From NCBI GenBank assembly GCA_900766005.1, contig CAAFTU010000099.1, forward strand, positions 1 through 64,000: 64,000 nucleotides of DNA, given 5' to 3'. This document shows, one piece after another, positions 35,467 to 43,299 of this stretch. This DNA comes from an uncultured Bacteroides sp. (GTDB lineage: Bacteria > Bacteroidota > Bacteroidia > Bacteroidales > Bacteroidaceae). Within the stretch, counting starts at the first letter, position 1; each line of letters begins with the position of its first letter. The notes under the pieces were generated by a model that was not told the DNA's origin, did no database searches, and saw only the letters and a list, made by a program, of their open reading frames with translations. The translations under genes and the position numbers were made by a program.

Positions 35467-37083
35467 TTATTTATATCCAACATGTTGTTCTAGTCGCGGA
35501 TTCAAATCAATACATTTTTGAGGAATAGGGAAAACAGTTGTGTAACCATTTGCTTCATCGGTAAGTTGTTTCCGTTGGTCGTAGGATTGATGGAAGCGGC
35601 CAAAACGAATCAAGTCTTGACGTCTCCATCCTTCCCACACCAGTTCCAGAAGGCGTTCTTCTAAAATATTTTCAAGAGTTGCGTTCCTGTCGGGCATTCC
35701 CACCCTGCTACGCACTTGGTTCAGTTCCAAAGAACCATCCTCGCCATTACGGACTTTGGCTTCTGCTTTCATCAAGAGTACATCTGCATATCGGAACAGA
35801 ACGATGTCATTGTCCGGTTGGCGGCCGTCTGAATAGGAAGTTCTGTCAACCTCGTATTTGGCCATTCTCGCACCGGCGGTTTTTACGTAGGGACTGCCTG
35901 TAAGGTTTAACTTCAACTCCAAAGGTTTGTATTCCAAAGGTTCTCCACTATCCAACTTGACGATTTTTCCATCCACAACTACCTGCCCGGCATAGAAGTT
36001 CTTTTCAAATCGTGCATCCACATGGTCTGTACCATAACCGTAAGACAAAACAGTGGAAACGGTGGCACTGGTTCCGTTTTCGGATGCACCGCCCAATGCT
36101 CCTCCGTGATTGTAATGACGAGAACGGAACAGATAATGGAATTGTGCTGCATAAAAGTTCTTATCCAATGGAATGGTGAAGATATTCTCGGATGAGTTTT
36201 CATTGTGAACTGCAAAATTGTAACTATAGTCTTTTTCCAATACATAGCCAGATTCCGCCAGCTTGTCACAATAGCGAATACACGCCTCCCAAGCATTCAG
36301 TTGTTCTCCATCTACCTGAAAGAAAAGCTCTCTGCCGTTTGGACGAATGCTGTCTGTCCAGTCGTCATCGCAATAGATTTCTGCATTGAGCGTCAGCTTA
36401 GCCAGAAGGAAATGTACAACCGGAGCCGTGATACGTCCGTAATGATTCCCCATCATATTGCTGTGTTCGTCCGGCAATGAAGCGACAACCTCTTGTAATT
36501 CGTTGACTATAAAGCGTAAGACCTCACTACGTTCGCTCTGTCTTACATCATCTTGCATCTCGTTGTAGGAAGTCACTAAGGGTATCCGTCCATACATATC
36601 CATAATATAATAATAGAATAAAGCACGGATTGCTCTGATTTCAGCCTGATAAGCATTTTTCTGATCCTCATTCAAGAGATGTCCATAAGTATCGATGACA
36701 GAAAGCGACTTATTGGAAAGCACTACGACCTTATAGAGATATTTCCAGGTATTGTAAAGGGGCAAGTCATTGGCATTCCATTGATGCAAATACATGTTTT
36801 CCCACAAACCACCGTCGTACCAGTCACCACCACGAATGGGAATCATAGCTTCATCGGTAGTCAATGTATTGTAATCATATACTCCTCGACATGTACCTTG
36901 CAGCCCTTCGCTATCGACTGAACCACCGATGTAATTGTAAAGTACCGCAACTGCATTGATGTAGATGTTGTTGGCATTGTTATAGATGTCTTCTTCGTAT
37001 AATTGGTCCTTCAAATCCTCGTTCAAACAAGAATTCATTAGAGCCATCATGGCAATCAATAAAATATTCGTGTATTTTTTCAT
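35467..37083 (-). CDS. SusD/RagB-family nutrient-binding lipoprotein
   Basis: 538 residues. The signal LLIAMMALMNSCLNEDLKD gives a lipid Cys at about 19. SusD-type landmarks are present: an N-terminal helical region with YNTWKYLYKVVVLSNKSL, the TPR-like helices (IRAIRALFYYYIMDMYGRIPL), and the C-terminal signature ILFR/DIVLFRYADVLLMKAEA followed by LELNQVRSRVGMP. It sits on the outer membrane and captures glycans for its SusC partner. The pair is 11 bases apart. The ligand cannot be read from the sequence. Confidence 0.92.
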   Translation of the reverse strand: MKKYTNILLIAMMALMNSCLNEDLKDQLYEEDIYNNANNIYINAVAVLYNYIGGSVDSEGLQGTCRGVYDYNTLTTDEAMIPIRGGDWYDGGLWENMYLHQWNANDLPLYNTWKYLYKVVVLSNKSLSVIDTYGHLLNEDQKNAYQAEIRAIRALFYYYIMDMYGRIPLVTSYNEMQDDVRQSERSEVLRFIVNELQEVVASLPDEHSNMMGNHYGRITAPVVHFLLAKLTLNAEIYCDDDWTDSIRPNGRELFFQVDGEQLNAWEACIRYCDKLAESGYVLEKDYSYNFAVHNENSSENIFTIPLDKNFYAAQFHYLFRSRHYNHGGALGGASENGTSATVSTVLSYGYGTDHVDARFEKNFYAGQVVVDGKIVKLDSGEPLEYKPLELKLNLTGSPYVKTAGARMAKYEVDRTSYSDGRQPDNDIVLFRYADVLLMKAEAKVRNGEDGSLELNQVRSRVGMPDRNATLENILEERLLELVWEGWRRQDLIRFGRFHQSYDQRKQLTDEANGYTTVFPIPQKCIDLNPRLEQHVGYK

Positions 37084-37094
37084 AATTCGATGAA

Positions 37095-39791
37095 TTAAAA
37101 TTGAACACTAACTCCCATAGAAAAGGTACGATAGAGAGGGTAATTTCGTTTGTCATCAATACCTAGTGTATTGTTCACCACATAACTGTTAATCATAGGA
37201 GTAAGACCTTTATATCCTGAAATTGTTGCTAAATTATTTACACTCGCTGAGATACGCAATGATTTTACAGATTTAGACTTCAGTGGGATGTTACAGCCTA
37301 TTGTTAAATGCTCTATATTGATATAGTCTCCATTCTCCAACCAATAATCAGATACATTCTGGTCTATAATATTCTTTTCCGGAGCATCCTCTAACACATT
37401 ATAATCCGGGAAAATGGACATATTGGTATAGGCTAATCCTGTACCATTAAATATTTTATGCCCAAAAGCCCCATTTATCTGTACTGACACATCAAATGAC
37501 TTATAGCGGAAACTAACATTTGATCCTAATGTCAGTTTAGGAGTAGCCTGACCAGCTATATATCTATCTCCTCTATCACTAAGATTAATATTACCATCTC
37601 CATCCAAATCTTCAATGTCATAATAATTGTTCCCATTCTCGTTGATTGCTAATCCCTTGCAATGAGGAAGATAAAAAACTCCTAATGGCTGACCGACAAT
37701 TTGATAAACAACATTATTGTTACCACCATTTTGTCCGGCTCCATACAATGAACCGATAGGAGTTATATCAGATGCGGACATCTTCATTCCATTATATTCA
37801 CCACTTAACGACAGAAGTTTATTCTTTTGCCATGAAAGGTTGAGGTTGACATTCATTTCCATGTCCTTATTTAGAATAGGTACAACAGAAAGCCCTATTT
37901 CAATTCCCTGATTGGACATCGATCCAATATTTGCCATTAATTTATCAAAAGCAAAAGTTGGAACAGGTACGTCATATTCATAAAGCATATCTGTTGTTTT
38001 CGAATAATAATACTCTGCAGTGAACATTAATCTATTATGCCACATACCCCAGTCTAATCCTATATTGAATGTTGACCTTGTTTCCCATTTTAGGTCAGGA
38101 TTCGTATTCTTAATACTCCCCAAAGTTACAGTTGGTGCTCCATTAACAGAAACGATACCATTTTCCTTGACTGTATTCAATGTGGTGTAAGACGTAATAC
38201 CTCCTAAATTACCGGAAAGACCATATCCCATACGCAATTTCAACAGTGTTAGAAAATCTATATTAGAAAAGTATTTTTCCTTTTTTACATCCCAATTAGC
38301 CGAAAGTGAAGGAAATACCCCAAAGGTATGGCTACTACCTACCATAGAAGATCCATCACCTCTAACTGTTGCAGTAATATTGTATTTATCCATAAAACTG
38401 TAAGCGACATTGCCCATGAAAGACAAAAGCGAGGGACTTTCATAACTACTTCTAGAACTTCCGAACGGACGTGATGACGTTGCTCCAATATTATTGTACG
38501 AGAAATCGTTTGTTGTTATCCCTTTTGCTTGCATCCAAAGTCCCGTTTTAGTCTGTTTCAAATACTCCCCGCTTATGTTAGCATTAAAATGTGATTTTTC
38601 GAAAGTTTTGTTATAATCAAACGTTAAATGTGCAAAATAATCTTCACCCTTAAATTCTCCCCTATAAACGTTTCCTTGCGCCCACACCCAAGTAGGACAG
38701 AATTGCGCATTCTCTGTTGAATAAAAAGAATACGAACCGAAAGCTGACAGTTTAAAATTGTCCAAAATTTGATAAGTAAGCCTTAGATGTGTATTGAAGT
38801 TCAACTCTTTGGAATCATTCTTCTCATCAAGTAATATTCCCGGATGATTGATGTGAGATGCCGCAGAATTTTTAATCCAATTACCATTTGCGTCTTGACC
38901 AGATGGATATGTCGGGTTTTGCGCTGCTGTAGAATAAAAGAGCATTCGTGTATCGAATATATCATGAATCTTTGATGAAGAACCATATACACCAAAATCA
39001 CCTGTCAACTTCCCATTAAATGCTTTTTGAGTGGCATCAAGTTTTACGGCCAGATTTCGGTAATCATTTACTTTAACAATAGTTTTATGATCCATAAAGC
39101 CGAAAGAAGCACGATAATTAGAGTTCTCTGAACCACCACTAAACGCCAAGTGATGTTGGTGAACTAACCCTGTACGAGTTATTACATCATGGAAATCTGT
39201 ATTATATCCACCATTGTTATAGTAAAGGCCCAAAGCTTCGCCTGTTGATATATACTTTTTCGCATCCAACATTTGCAAATGCTTGTACATAGATTCGAAA
39301 CCATAATTTCCATCATATGATATTTCAAATCCTTTTCCTGTACCTTTTTTAGTCTTGACTTCTATCACTCCAGATGCTCCTCTAGAACCATACATAGCTA
39401 TTTCAGAGGCATTCTTTAGTATATTAAAACTTTCAATATCAGCCGGATAAATAGTAGTGAGGGTAGCAATATCTGAAGTTACACCATCAATGATAACCAA
39501 CGGATCATTACCTCCCATGATAGAAGTCGTTCCTCGAACTCGAACGCTATTTAGCATAGCCAATCTATCAGTTCCGTTGGTTGTTACATTTACACCTGCA
39601 GACTGTCCACTCAAGGCTTCCAATGCATTATTAAGAAGTCCCTTCTTAATGTCTTTTTGTTTGATCTTCTCGATAGAACTAATTATCGATACAGAATCTT
39701 GTTTCTCTCGAATGTCTTGTATCTGAGCATTACTATGCCGAGACCACCCGATAAAAAACAAAAAGATGAAATACGGCCATACTTTCTTCAT
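37095..39791 (-). CDS. SusC/RagA-family TonB-linked outer-membrane protein, short N-terminus
   Basis: 898 residues, about 100 shorter than the usual SusC. After the signal (KVWPYFIFLFFIGWSRHSNA) the protein goes almost directly to the plug (NNALEALSGQSAGVNVTTNG, SVRVRGTTSIMGGNDPLV, SRGASGVIEVKTKKGTG). The carboxypeptidase-regulatory domain found in most SusC (and at 55968) is missing. The stretch before the plug (DSVSIISSIEKIKQKDIKKG) resembles a degraded TonB-box/hinge. The barrel ends FSMGVSVQF. It is upstream of its SusD partner, and about 400 bases of untranslated leader may precede it. Confidence 0.9.
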   Translation of the reverse strand: MKKVWPYFIFLFFIGWSRHSNAQIQDIREKQDSVSIISSIEKIKQKDIKKGLLNNALEALSGQSAGVNVTTNGTDRLAMLNSVRVRGTTSIMGGNDPLVIIDGVTSDIATLTTIYPADIESFNILKNASEIAMYGSRGASGVIEVKTKKGTGKGFEISYDGNYGFESMYKHLQMLDAKKYISTGEALGLYYNNGGYNTDFHDVITRTGLVHQHHLAFSGGSENSNYRASFGFMDHKTIVKVNDYRNLAVKLDATQKAFNGKLTGDFGVYGSSSKIHDIFDTRMLFYSTAAQNPTYPSGQDANGNWIKNSAASHINHPGILLDEKNDSKELNFNTHLRLTYQILDNFKLSAFGSYSFYSTENAQFCPTWVWAQGNVYRGEFKGEDYFAHLTFDYNKTFEKSHFNANISGEYLKQTKTGLWMQAKGITTNDFSYNNIGATSSRPFGSSRSSYESPSLLSFMGNVAYSFMDKYNITATVRGDGSSMVGSSHTFGVFPSLSANWDVKKEKYFSNIDFLTLLKLRMGYGLSGNLGGITSYTTLNTVKENGIVSVNGAPTVTLGSIKNTNPDLKWETRSTFNIGLDWGMWHNRLMFTAEYYYSKTTDMLYEYDVPVPTFAFDKLMANIGSMSNQGIEIGLSVVPILNKDMEMNVNLNLSWQKNKLLSLSGEYNGMKMSASDITPIGSLYGAGQNGGNNNVVYQIVGQPLGVFYLPHCKGLAINENGNNYYDIEDLDGDGNINLSDRGDRYIAGQATPKLTLGSNVSFRYKSFDVSVQINGAFGHKIFNGTGLAYTNMSIFPDYNVLEDAPEKNIIDQNVSDYWLENGDYINIEHLTIGCNIPLKSKSVKSLRISASVNNLATISGYKGLTPMINSYVVNNTLGIDDKRNYPLYRTFSMGVSVQF

Positions 39792-40186
39792 TCTTTATTA
39801 TCCTATTCCAGTAGATTCCCCAATCTGGAAAGTTAACAAAAGAGTATAGCTAATATAAAAAAGAAAGAGCGGGAATCTGCACATCTGTCACCCGTCCCGC
39901 TTATCAAGGCTCTCGCATTGCCCACAGAAATCTGAACGAGCAATGCTAAGATACCCCACGCTGTATGATATATGTTATGATATACATATCCAGCAGATAT
40001 CTACCATTGCTTTTGTTTTGACTTCTGTACAGGATTTGCGAGATTCTGATAAGCCAAAGACAAAAACGTTAGTAAACGTCTTTCCTTAATATATATTTTA
40101 CTTTTCTACAAACACTCAGAGAGTAGAATTTCGAATGATGCAAAAATAAGTAATTTATATAAAAGATAAAAATTTTAAGTAACTAA
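39792..40186 (-). other. Intergenic region upstream of the short-N-terminus SusC gene
   Basis: About 395 bases with no gene. Several hairpins can form, for example AGCGGGA (39868-39874) with TCCCGCT (39895-39901) and, near 39920-39960, GCATTGC with GCAATGC. TATTTTTG on the minus strand at 40141-40148 is the best -7 box for the SusC gene and would give a leader of about 340 bases. No riboswitch class is recognised. Confidence 0.4.
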
Positions 40187-40345
40187 TTAGGGTGTCCAAT
40201 TCTGCGTTCCTAAAAACACAGTATAAAGCGCTCTCGTGATTGTTAATATAATGCTCTTAAATTCAATGCTTGAAGGAAAATGTGGGAAAGTCCCATGCTA
40301 TAACACCGTAGAGAACTGGATGAAGAAACTTGGATTATCCGCTTA
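40187..40345 (+). mobile_element. IS end and 5' fragment of an unclassified transposase
   Basis: GGGTGTCCAATTCTGCGTTC at 40187 matches the ends of the 218-bp element at 34612-34829. Behind it a plus-strand open frame of about 40 codons reads KALVIVNIMLLNSMLEGKCG and then KVPCYNTVENWMKKLGLSAY. The second stretch looks like a helix-turn-helix part of a transposase N-terminus. The frame stops being recognisable at about 40345, where minus-strand coding from a conjugative element begins, so the IS has lost its 3' part. Transposase family not assigned. Confidence 0.6.
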
Positions 40346-40563
40346 TGCCGGGGGAAGGTCAGGAACTTGATGGGGTCCTTTTCCAAGGGAATTACCTTTT
40401 CAGACACCTTCAGCACCAGTATCACCGATGCCTTGAGTGCATCCTCCTTGTACATTTCATAGAAGTCCCCTTTGCGGAAAAGCAACATCGCATCCGGATG
40501 TTTCTTCTTCAAGTCGTTGAACTGCCGGACAAAGCCGACATCTTCTTCTTTCTTCTTGACCAT
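40342..40563 (-). pseudogene. Conjugative-element gene fragment with a MutS-N-like start
   Basis: The minus-strand gene starts MVKKKEEDVGFVRQFNDLKK, continues KKHPDAMLLFRKGDFYEMYK and ends its recognisable part at FLTFPRHK (74 residues), where the IS end takes over. The DAMLLFRKGDFYEMY block is the mismatch-repair MutS N-terminal-like start found in DUF3945-type proteins of Bacteroides conjugative transposons. The IS at 40187-40345 removed the rest. It sits 12 bases behind the broken gene at 40576, as expected from one original operon. Confidence 0.65.
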
Positions 40564-40575
40564 AGGGAAAAGGAT

Positions 40576-41106
40576 TTAGCGTTTGAGACTCTTGGATTTT
40601 TCCTCTTTGGCACAGCCGAACCTGACAGCCCGCTCCTGCGACTGCTTGTCCACTACCTGTCGGTATTCCCAGCGGTTCTTGTCCGTCATCACCAGTCCCA
40701 GGTATTCGGGATGCTGCTCGTCGTAGCGGAGCTTCTGCTGGCGTTCCCATTCCTTCAAGTCACCCTGAATGACCTTGAATCCCTGCGGCTCTTTCAAGTC
40801 CACACCGACAGACACCTTTTCGCCACGAACCTCCACCGCCTTCCGGATAACATCTCCCTTACCCAGCCGTTCCGCCTCCTGGTCAGTGAGAAGCAATGCC
40901 TTGTTGCGTTGTAGTTTCAGCGGCAAGGTAATGACATCACCGTTCTACGCACGGATAGACACCTGCAGGAGAGGGGTGACCTCTCCGGATGCCAATTTCT
41001 CTTTCACATCTGCCGGAAGGCTGTCTGCCTTTTCCCGATCGATGTCCAATACTGCCAACTTCTCGTATGGCAGCATCTCGGATAGATTTCTGTTGTGTAT
41101 TTCCAT
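40576..41106 (-). pseudogene. Conjugative-element DUF3945-like protein broken by an in-frame stop
   Basis: The frame runs from 41106 (MEIHNRNLSEMLPYEKLAVL) to 40576 (KSLKR) for 177 codons with one internal TAG at 40945-40947, in VSIRA-stop-NGDVITLPLK. It has the acidic/basic block REKADSLPADVKEKLASGEV and QGDLKEWERQQKLRYDEQHP. I recognise it as the small DUF3945-type protein from Bacteroides integrative conjugative elements; function unknown. TACTTTTG on the minus strand at 41158-41165 may be its -7 box. No integrase, relaxase or tra genes remain nearby. Confidence 0.65.
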
Positions 41107-41190
41107 AGACTATTATTTACCAGTTATTTTTGCGGAATGAACCGCTTGAACACACCGCAAAAGTATTTTCAACCCTATCCTAAATAAGAA

Positions 41191-41517
41191 ATGCACAACA
41201 CAATTCTACCATCCCTACTGCTGTTGCTGATGCCCCTTGGTGCATCGGCACAATTCTATACGATTAGCAAAGCGTCCGATTCCGTGCAGGTTTTATCCTT
41301 TAAAAAGATAGAAACCATTGCAGATGAGCATGTTTGCGAAGAGAATATAGCTCATAATGTCAGAATGGACTCCTTACCCCCTCTTGTTGCAGTGAAAGAA
41401 AAACAAATGAAAAGCCTATTGGCAAAGTTAAATATGCGCTATTTTAATTCCGCCAACAGGTTTGCTAAATATCTCAATAAAAATGATTATCTAACCTCTT
41501 ATCTGAAAAACGTTTGA
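41191..41517 (+). CDS. Secreted protein, possible conjugative-element remnant
   Basis: 108 residues with a signal peptide (NTILPSLLLLLMPLGASAQF). The mature part is charged and helical (VAVKEKQMKSLLAKLN, RFAKYLNKNDYLTSYLKNV) with no domain I can name. A similar signal-plus-FYTISKA start occurs in secreted proteins next to DUF3945 genes in Bacteroides conjugative elements, so this may be the N-terminal part of a longer protein such as a peptidase; that is a weak recollection. It is divergent from the broken gene at 40576. TATTTTTG at 41125-41132 is a possible -7 box. Confidence 0.45.
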   Translation: MHNTILPSLLLLLMPLGASAQFYTISKASDSVQVLSFKKIETIADEHVCEENIAHNVRMDSLPPLVAVKEKQMKSLLAKLNMRYFNSANRFAKYLNKNDYLTSYLKNV

Positions 41518-41557
41518 AAGAATTATATTACCTTTGTATCATAAATCAATGTAGTTT

Positions 41558-42886
41558 ATGATACATATCTTAATTATTGATGACGAAGATCCGATCCGTA
41601 ATCTGCTGGCTCGCATGGTGGAGTTGGAGGGGTATTGTGCTTCGAAAGCAGCAGATTGCCGATCGGCCCAGAGAATGCTGGAAGCACAATCTTTTGAGGT
41701 GGTGATTTGTGACGTATTCCTCCCGGATGGCAACGGAGTAGATTTCATTTTTGACATCCACCGGATGCAGCCCGATGCAGCGGTCATCCTACTTACCGCT
41801 CATGGGAATATTGCCGATGGTGTACAAGCCATCAAAAACGGGGCATTTGATTACATTACCAAGGGAGATGATAACCGCAAAATTATTCCTACCATCAGCC
41901 GTGCCATAGAAGAGAGTGAAAAGAAAAAAGGGAAGAATGAAGCTCCTCTAACATATTCTTTTCAGTCTATCATCGGCCAGTCAGAGTGTTTGCAACAGGC
42001 AATCAGTCTGGCCCAAAAAGTAGCCAAGACCGATGTCCCGGTTTTACTGACCGGAGAGACAGGAACAGGCAAGGAAGTGTTTGCCCATGCCATTCATACA
42101 GCCAGCACCCGATCACAGTATCCTATCGTGGAAATTAACTGTTCGGCTTTCAGTAAGGATTTGTTGGAAAGTGAATTGTTTGGCTACAAGGCCGGTGCCT
42201 TTACCGGTGCAGTTAAGGATAAGAAAGGATTATTTGAAATCGCCAATCATGGTACCATATTCTTGGACGAAATTGGAGAGATGGCCTTTGAATTGCAAGC
42301 CCGTCTGCTGCGCGTTTTAGAAACAGGAGAATACATCAAACTCGGAGACACGAAGCGAACCCAAGTAGATGTACGCATCATCTCAGCTACTAACCGTCAT
42401 TTAAAGGAAGAGATAGAGAAAGGAGGATTCCGGGAAGACCTTTTTTTCCGTCTGTCAGTCTTTCAAATTCACCTGCCGGCTCTTCGGGAGAGAAAAGGAG
42501 ACATCGAGAGTTTAGCCCGCATGTTTCTGCAGCGTTATGCTGCTAAGTTCAACAAACACATTGAAGATATAGATCCGGATGCCTTGCTTACCCTTCGACA
42601 GGCAGAATGGAAAGGCAATGTGCGCGAATTGCGCAATGTCATTGAACGAAGTGCTATCATCTGCGACAACCAAATAACCCTGGAAGACCTTCCCATTGAA
42701 CTTCTGCATCATTCATGCTCATGCAGTGATGATAAGGGGGATGAGTTTGAATTGGCAGCTATTGAACGAAAGCATATTCTCAAAGTACTCCAGCATACCC
42801 ATGGAAACAAGACAGAAACAGCTCGTCTACTGAAAATCGGTCTTGCCACTTTATACCGAAAAATAGACTCTTACGGCATCCAATAA
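41558..42886 (+). CDS. Sigma-54-dependent NtrC-type response regulator
   Basis: 442 residues. Receiver 1-120: acidic pair at D8-D9, acceptor D52 in VVICDVFLPDGNG, T80 in ILLTAHG and K102 in YITKG. AAA+ domain about 135-370: Walker A GETGTGKE (166-173), the sigma-54 loop GAFTGA (213-218) and FLDEIGEM. A Fis-type helix-turn-helix ends the protein (LKVLQHTHGNKTETARLLKI). All parts look functional. It stands directly upstream of kdpF-A-B-C, and no KdpE-type gene is present, so it probably takes KdpE's place. TACCTTTG at 41529-41536 is its likely -7 box, so it does not appear to need sigma-54 itself. The kinase partner is most likely the gene at 51405. Confidence 0.92.
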   Translation: MIHILIIDDEDPIRNLLARMVELEGYCASKAADCRSAQRMLEAQSFEVVICDVFLPDGNGVDFIFDIHRMQPDAAVILLTAHGNIADGVQAIKNGAFDYITKGDDNRKIIPTISRAIEESEKKKGKNEAPLTYSFQSIIGQSECLQQAISLAQKVAKTDVPVLLTGETGTGKEVFAHAIHTASTRSQYPIVEINCSAFSKDLLESELFGYKAGAFTGAVKDKKGLFEIANHGTIFLDEIGEMAFELQARLLRVLETGEYIKLGDTKRTQVDVRIISATNRHLKEEIEKGGFREDLFFRLSVFQIHLPALRERKGDIESLARMFLQRYAAKFNKHIEDIDPDALLTLRQAEWKGNVRELRNVIERSAIICDNQITLEDLPIELLHHSCSCSDDKGDEFELAAIERKHILKVLQHTHGNKTETARLLKIGLATLYRKIDSYGIQ

Positions 42887-42910
42887 CATAAAACATCCGG
42901 TTTCTTTACC

Positions 42911-42947
42911 ATTTCATTTTAAGAGAGCGACCTTCTCATTCTGAGAG
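42911..42947. promoter_or_regulatory. Tandem upstream activator sites of the kdp promoter
   Basis: ATTTCA-TTT-TAAGAG (42911-42925, degenerate) and TTCTCA-TTC-TGAGAG (42933-42947). The centres are 22 bp apart, and the downstream centre (42940) lies 100 bp before the last base of the -12 element at 43040. The same motif and spacing occur before the TrkH gene (48491-48526). This is the predicted binding site of the regulator at 41558. Confidence 0.65.
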
Positions 42948-42959
42948 GGCCGCTCTCTT
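42921..42959 (+). terminator. Hairpin behind the regulator gene, overlapping the activator sites
   Basis: AAGAGAGCG (42921-42929) pairs with CGCTCTCTT (42951-42959), and an inner stem is formed by the second activator palindrome. Only a weak T-rich stretch (GCTTTATAG) follows. It may end the regulator transcript and hold the activator site at the same time. Confidence 0.6.
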
Positions 42960-43024
42960 GCTTTATAGTCAGTTGAATTTCTTTTATAGCTGATACACAG
43001 TCTGTTTGTTCTTGATTTATTTTC

Positions 43025-43040
43025 TTGGCACATCCCTTGC
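43025..43040 (+). promoter_or_regulatory. Sigma-54 promoter of the kdp operon
   Basis: TTGGCACATCCCTTGC contains TGGCAC-N5-TTGC, an exact -24 GG / -12 GC match. The start site should be about 43052, some 47 bases before the 31-residue small gene. Confidence 0.88.
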
Positions 43041-43098
43041 CTATATAATGCCATCATGTATAACTCATAATAATGGTAATAACTAAAATGAAAAGAAA

Positions 43099-43194
43099 AT
43101 GAACGAAATGATTGGAATCGCCATCTGTGTAGCCAGCGGATTGGCCTGTTTTAAACTGTTTATGAAGTGTATTGATTGGTTCGACAACCTATAA
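43099..43194 (+). CDS. 31-residue membrane peptide in the kdp operon
   Basis: MNEMIGIAICVASGLACFKL and 11 more residues ending IDWFDNL: one hydrophobic helix with two or three Cys and a polar C-terminal tail. It is the first gene behind the sigma-54 promoter and 12 bases before kdpF. A 4-codon ATG frame just upstream (43088) ends inside its start region. There is no named family; it may be an extra small subunit or regulator of the Kdp complex. Confidence 0.55.
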   Translation: MNEMIGIAICVASGLACFKLFMKCIDWFDNL

Positions 43195-43206
43195 AAAGAG
43201 AAAGGT

Positions 43207-43287
43207 ATGTATACAGCATTGTTTATCGTAGGTATTATCTTGTTCGGCTATCTTGCTTATGTCTTGGTTAAGCCGGAAAAATTCTAA
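43207..43287 (+). CDS. kdpF: KdpF, small subunit of the potassium pump
   Basis: 26 residues, MYTALFIVGIILFGYLAYVL and then VKPEKF: one transmembrane helix ending in a short charged tail, like E. coli KdpF (29 residues, ending in ALINAEAF). It is 12 bases before kdpA, the standard place. KdpF stabilises the KdpABC complex through lipid contact and is often missed by gene callers because of its size. Confidence 0.85.
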   Translation: MYTALFIVGIILFGYLAYVLVKPEKF

Positions 43288-43299
43288 AAAGTAGAAATT

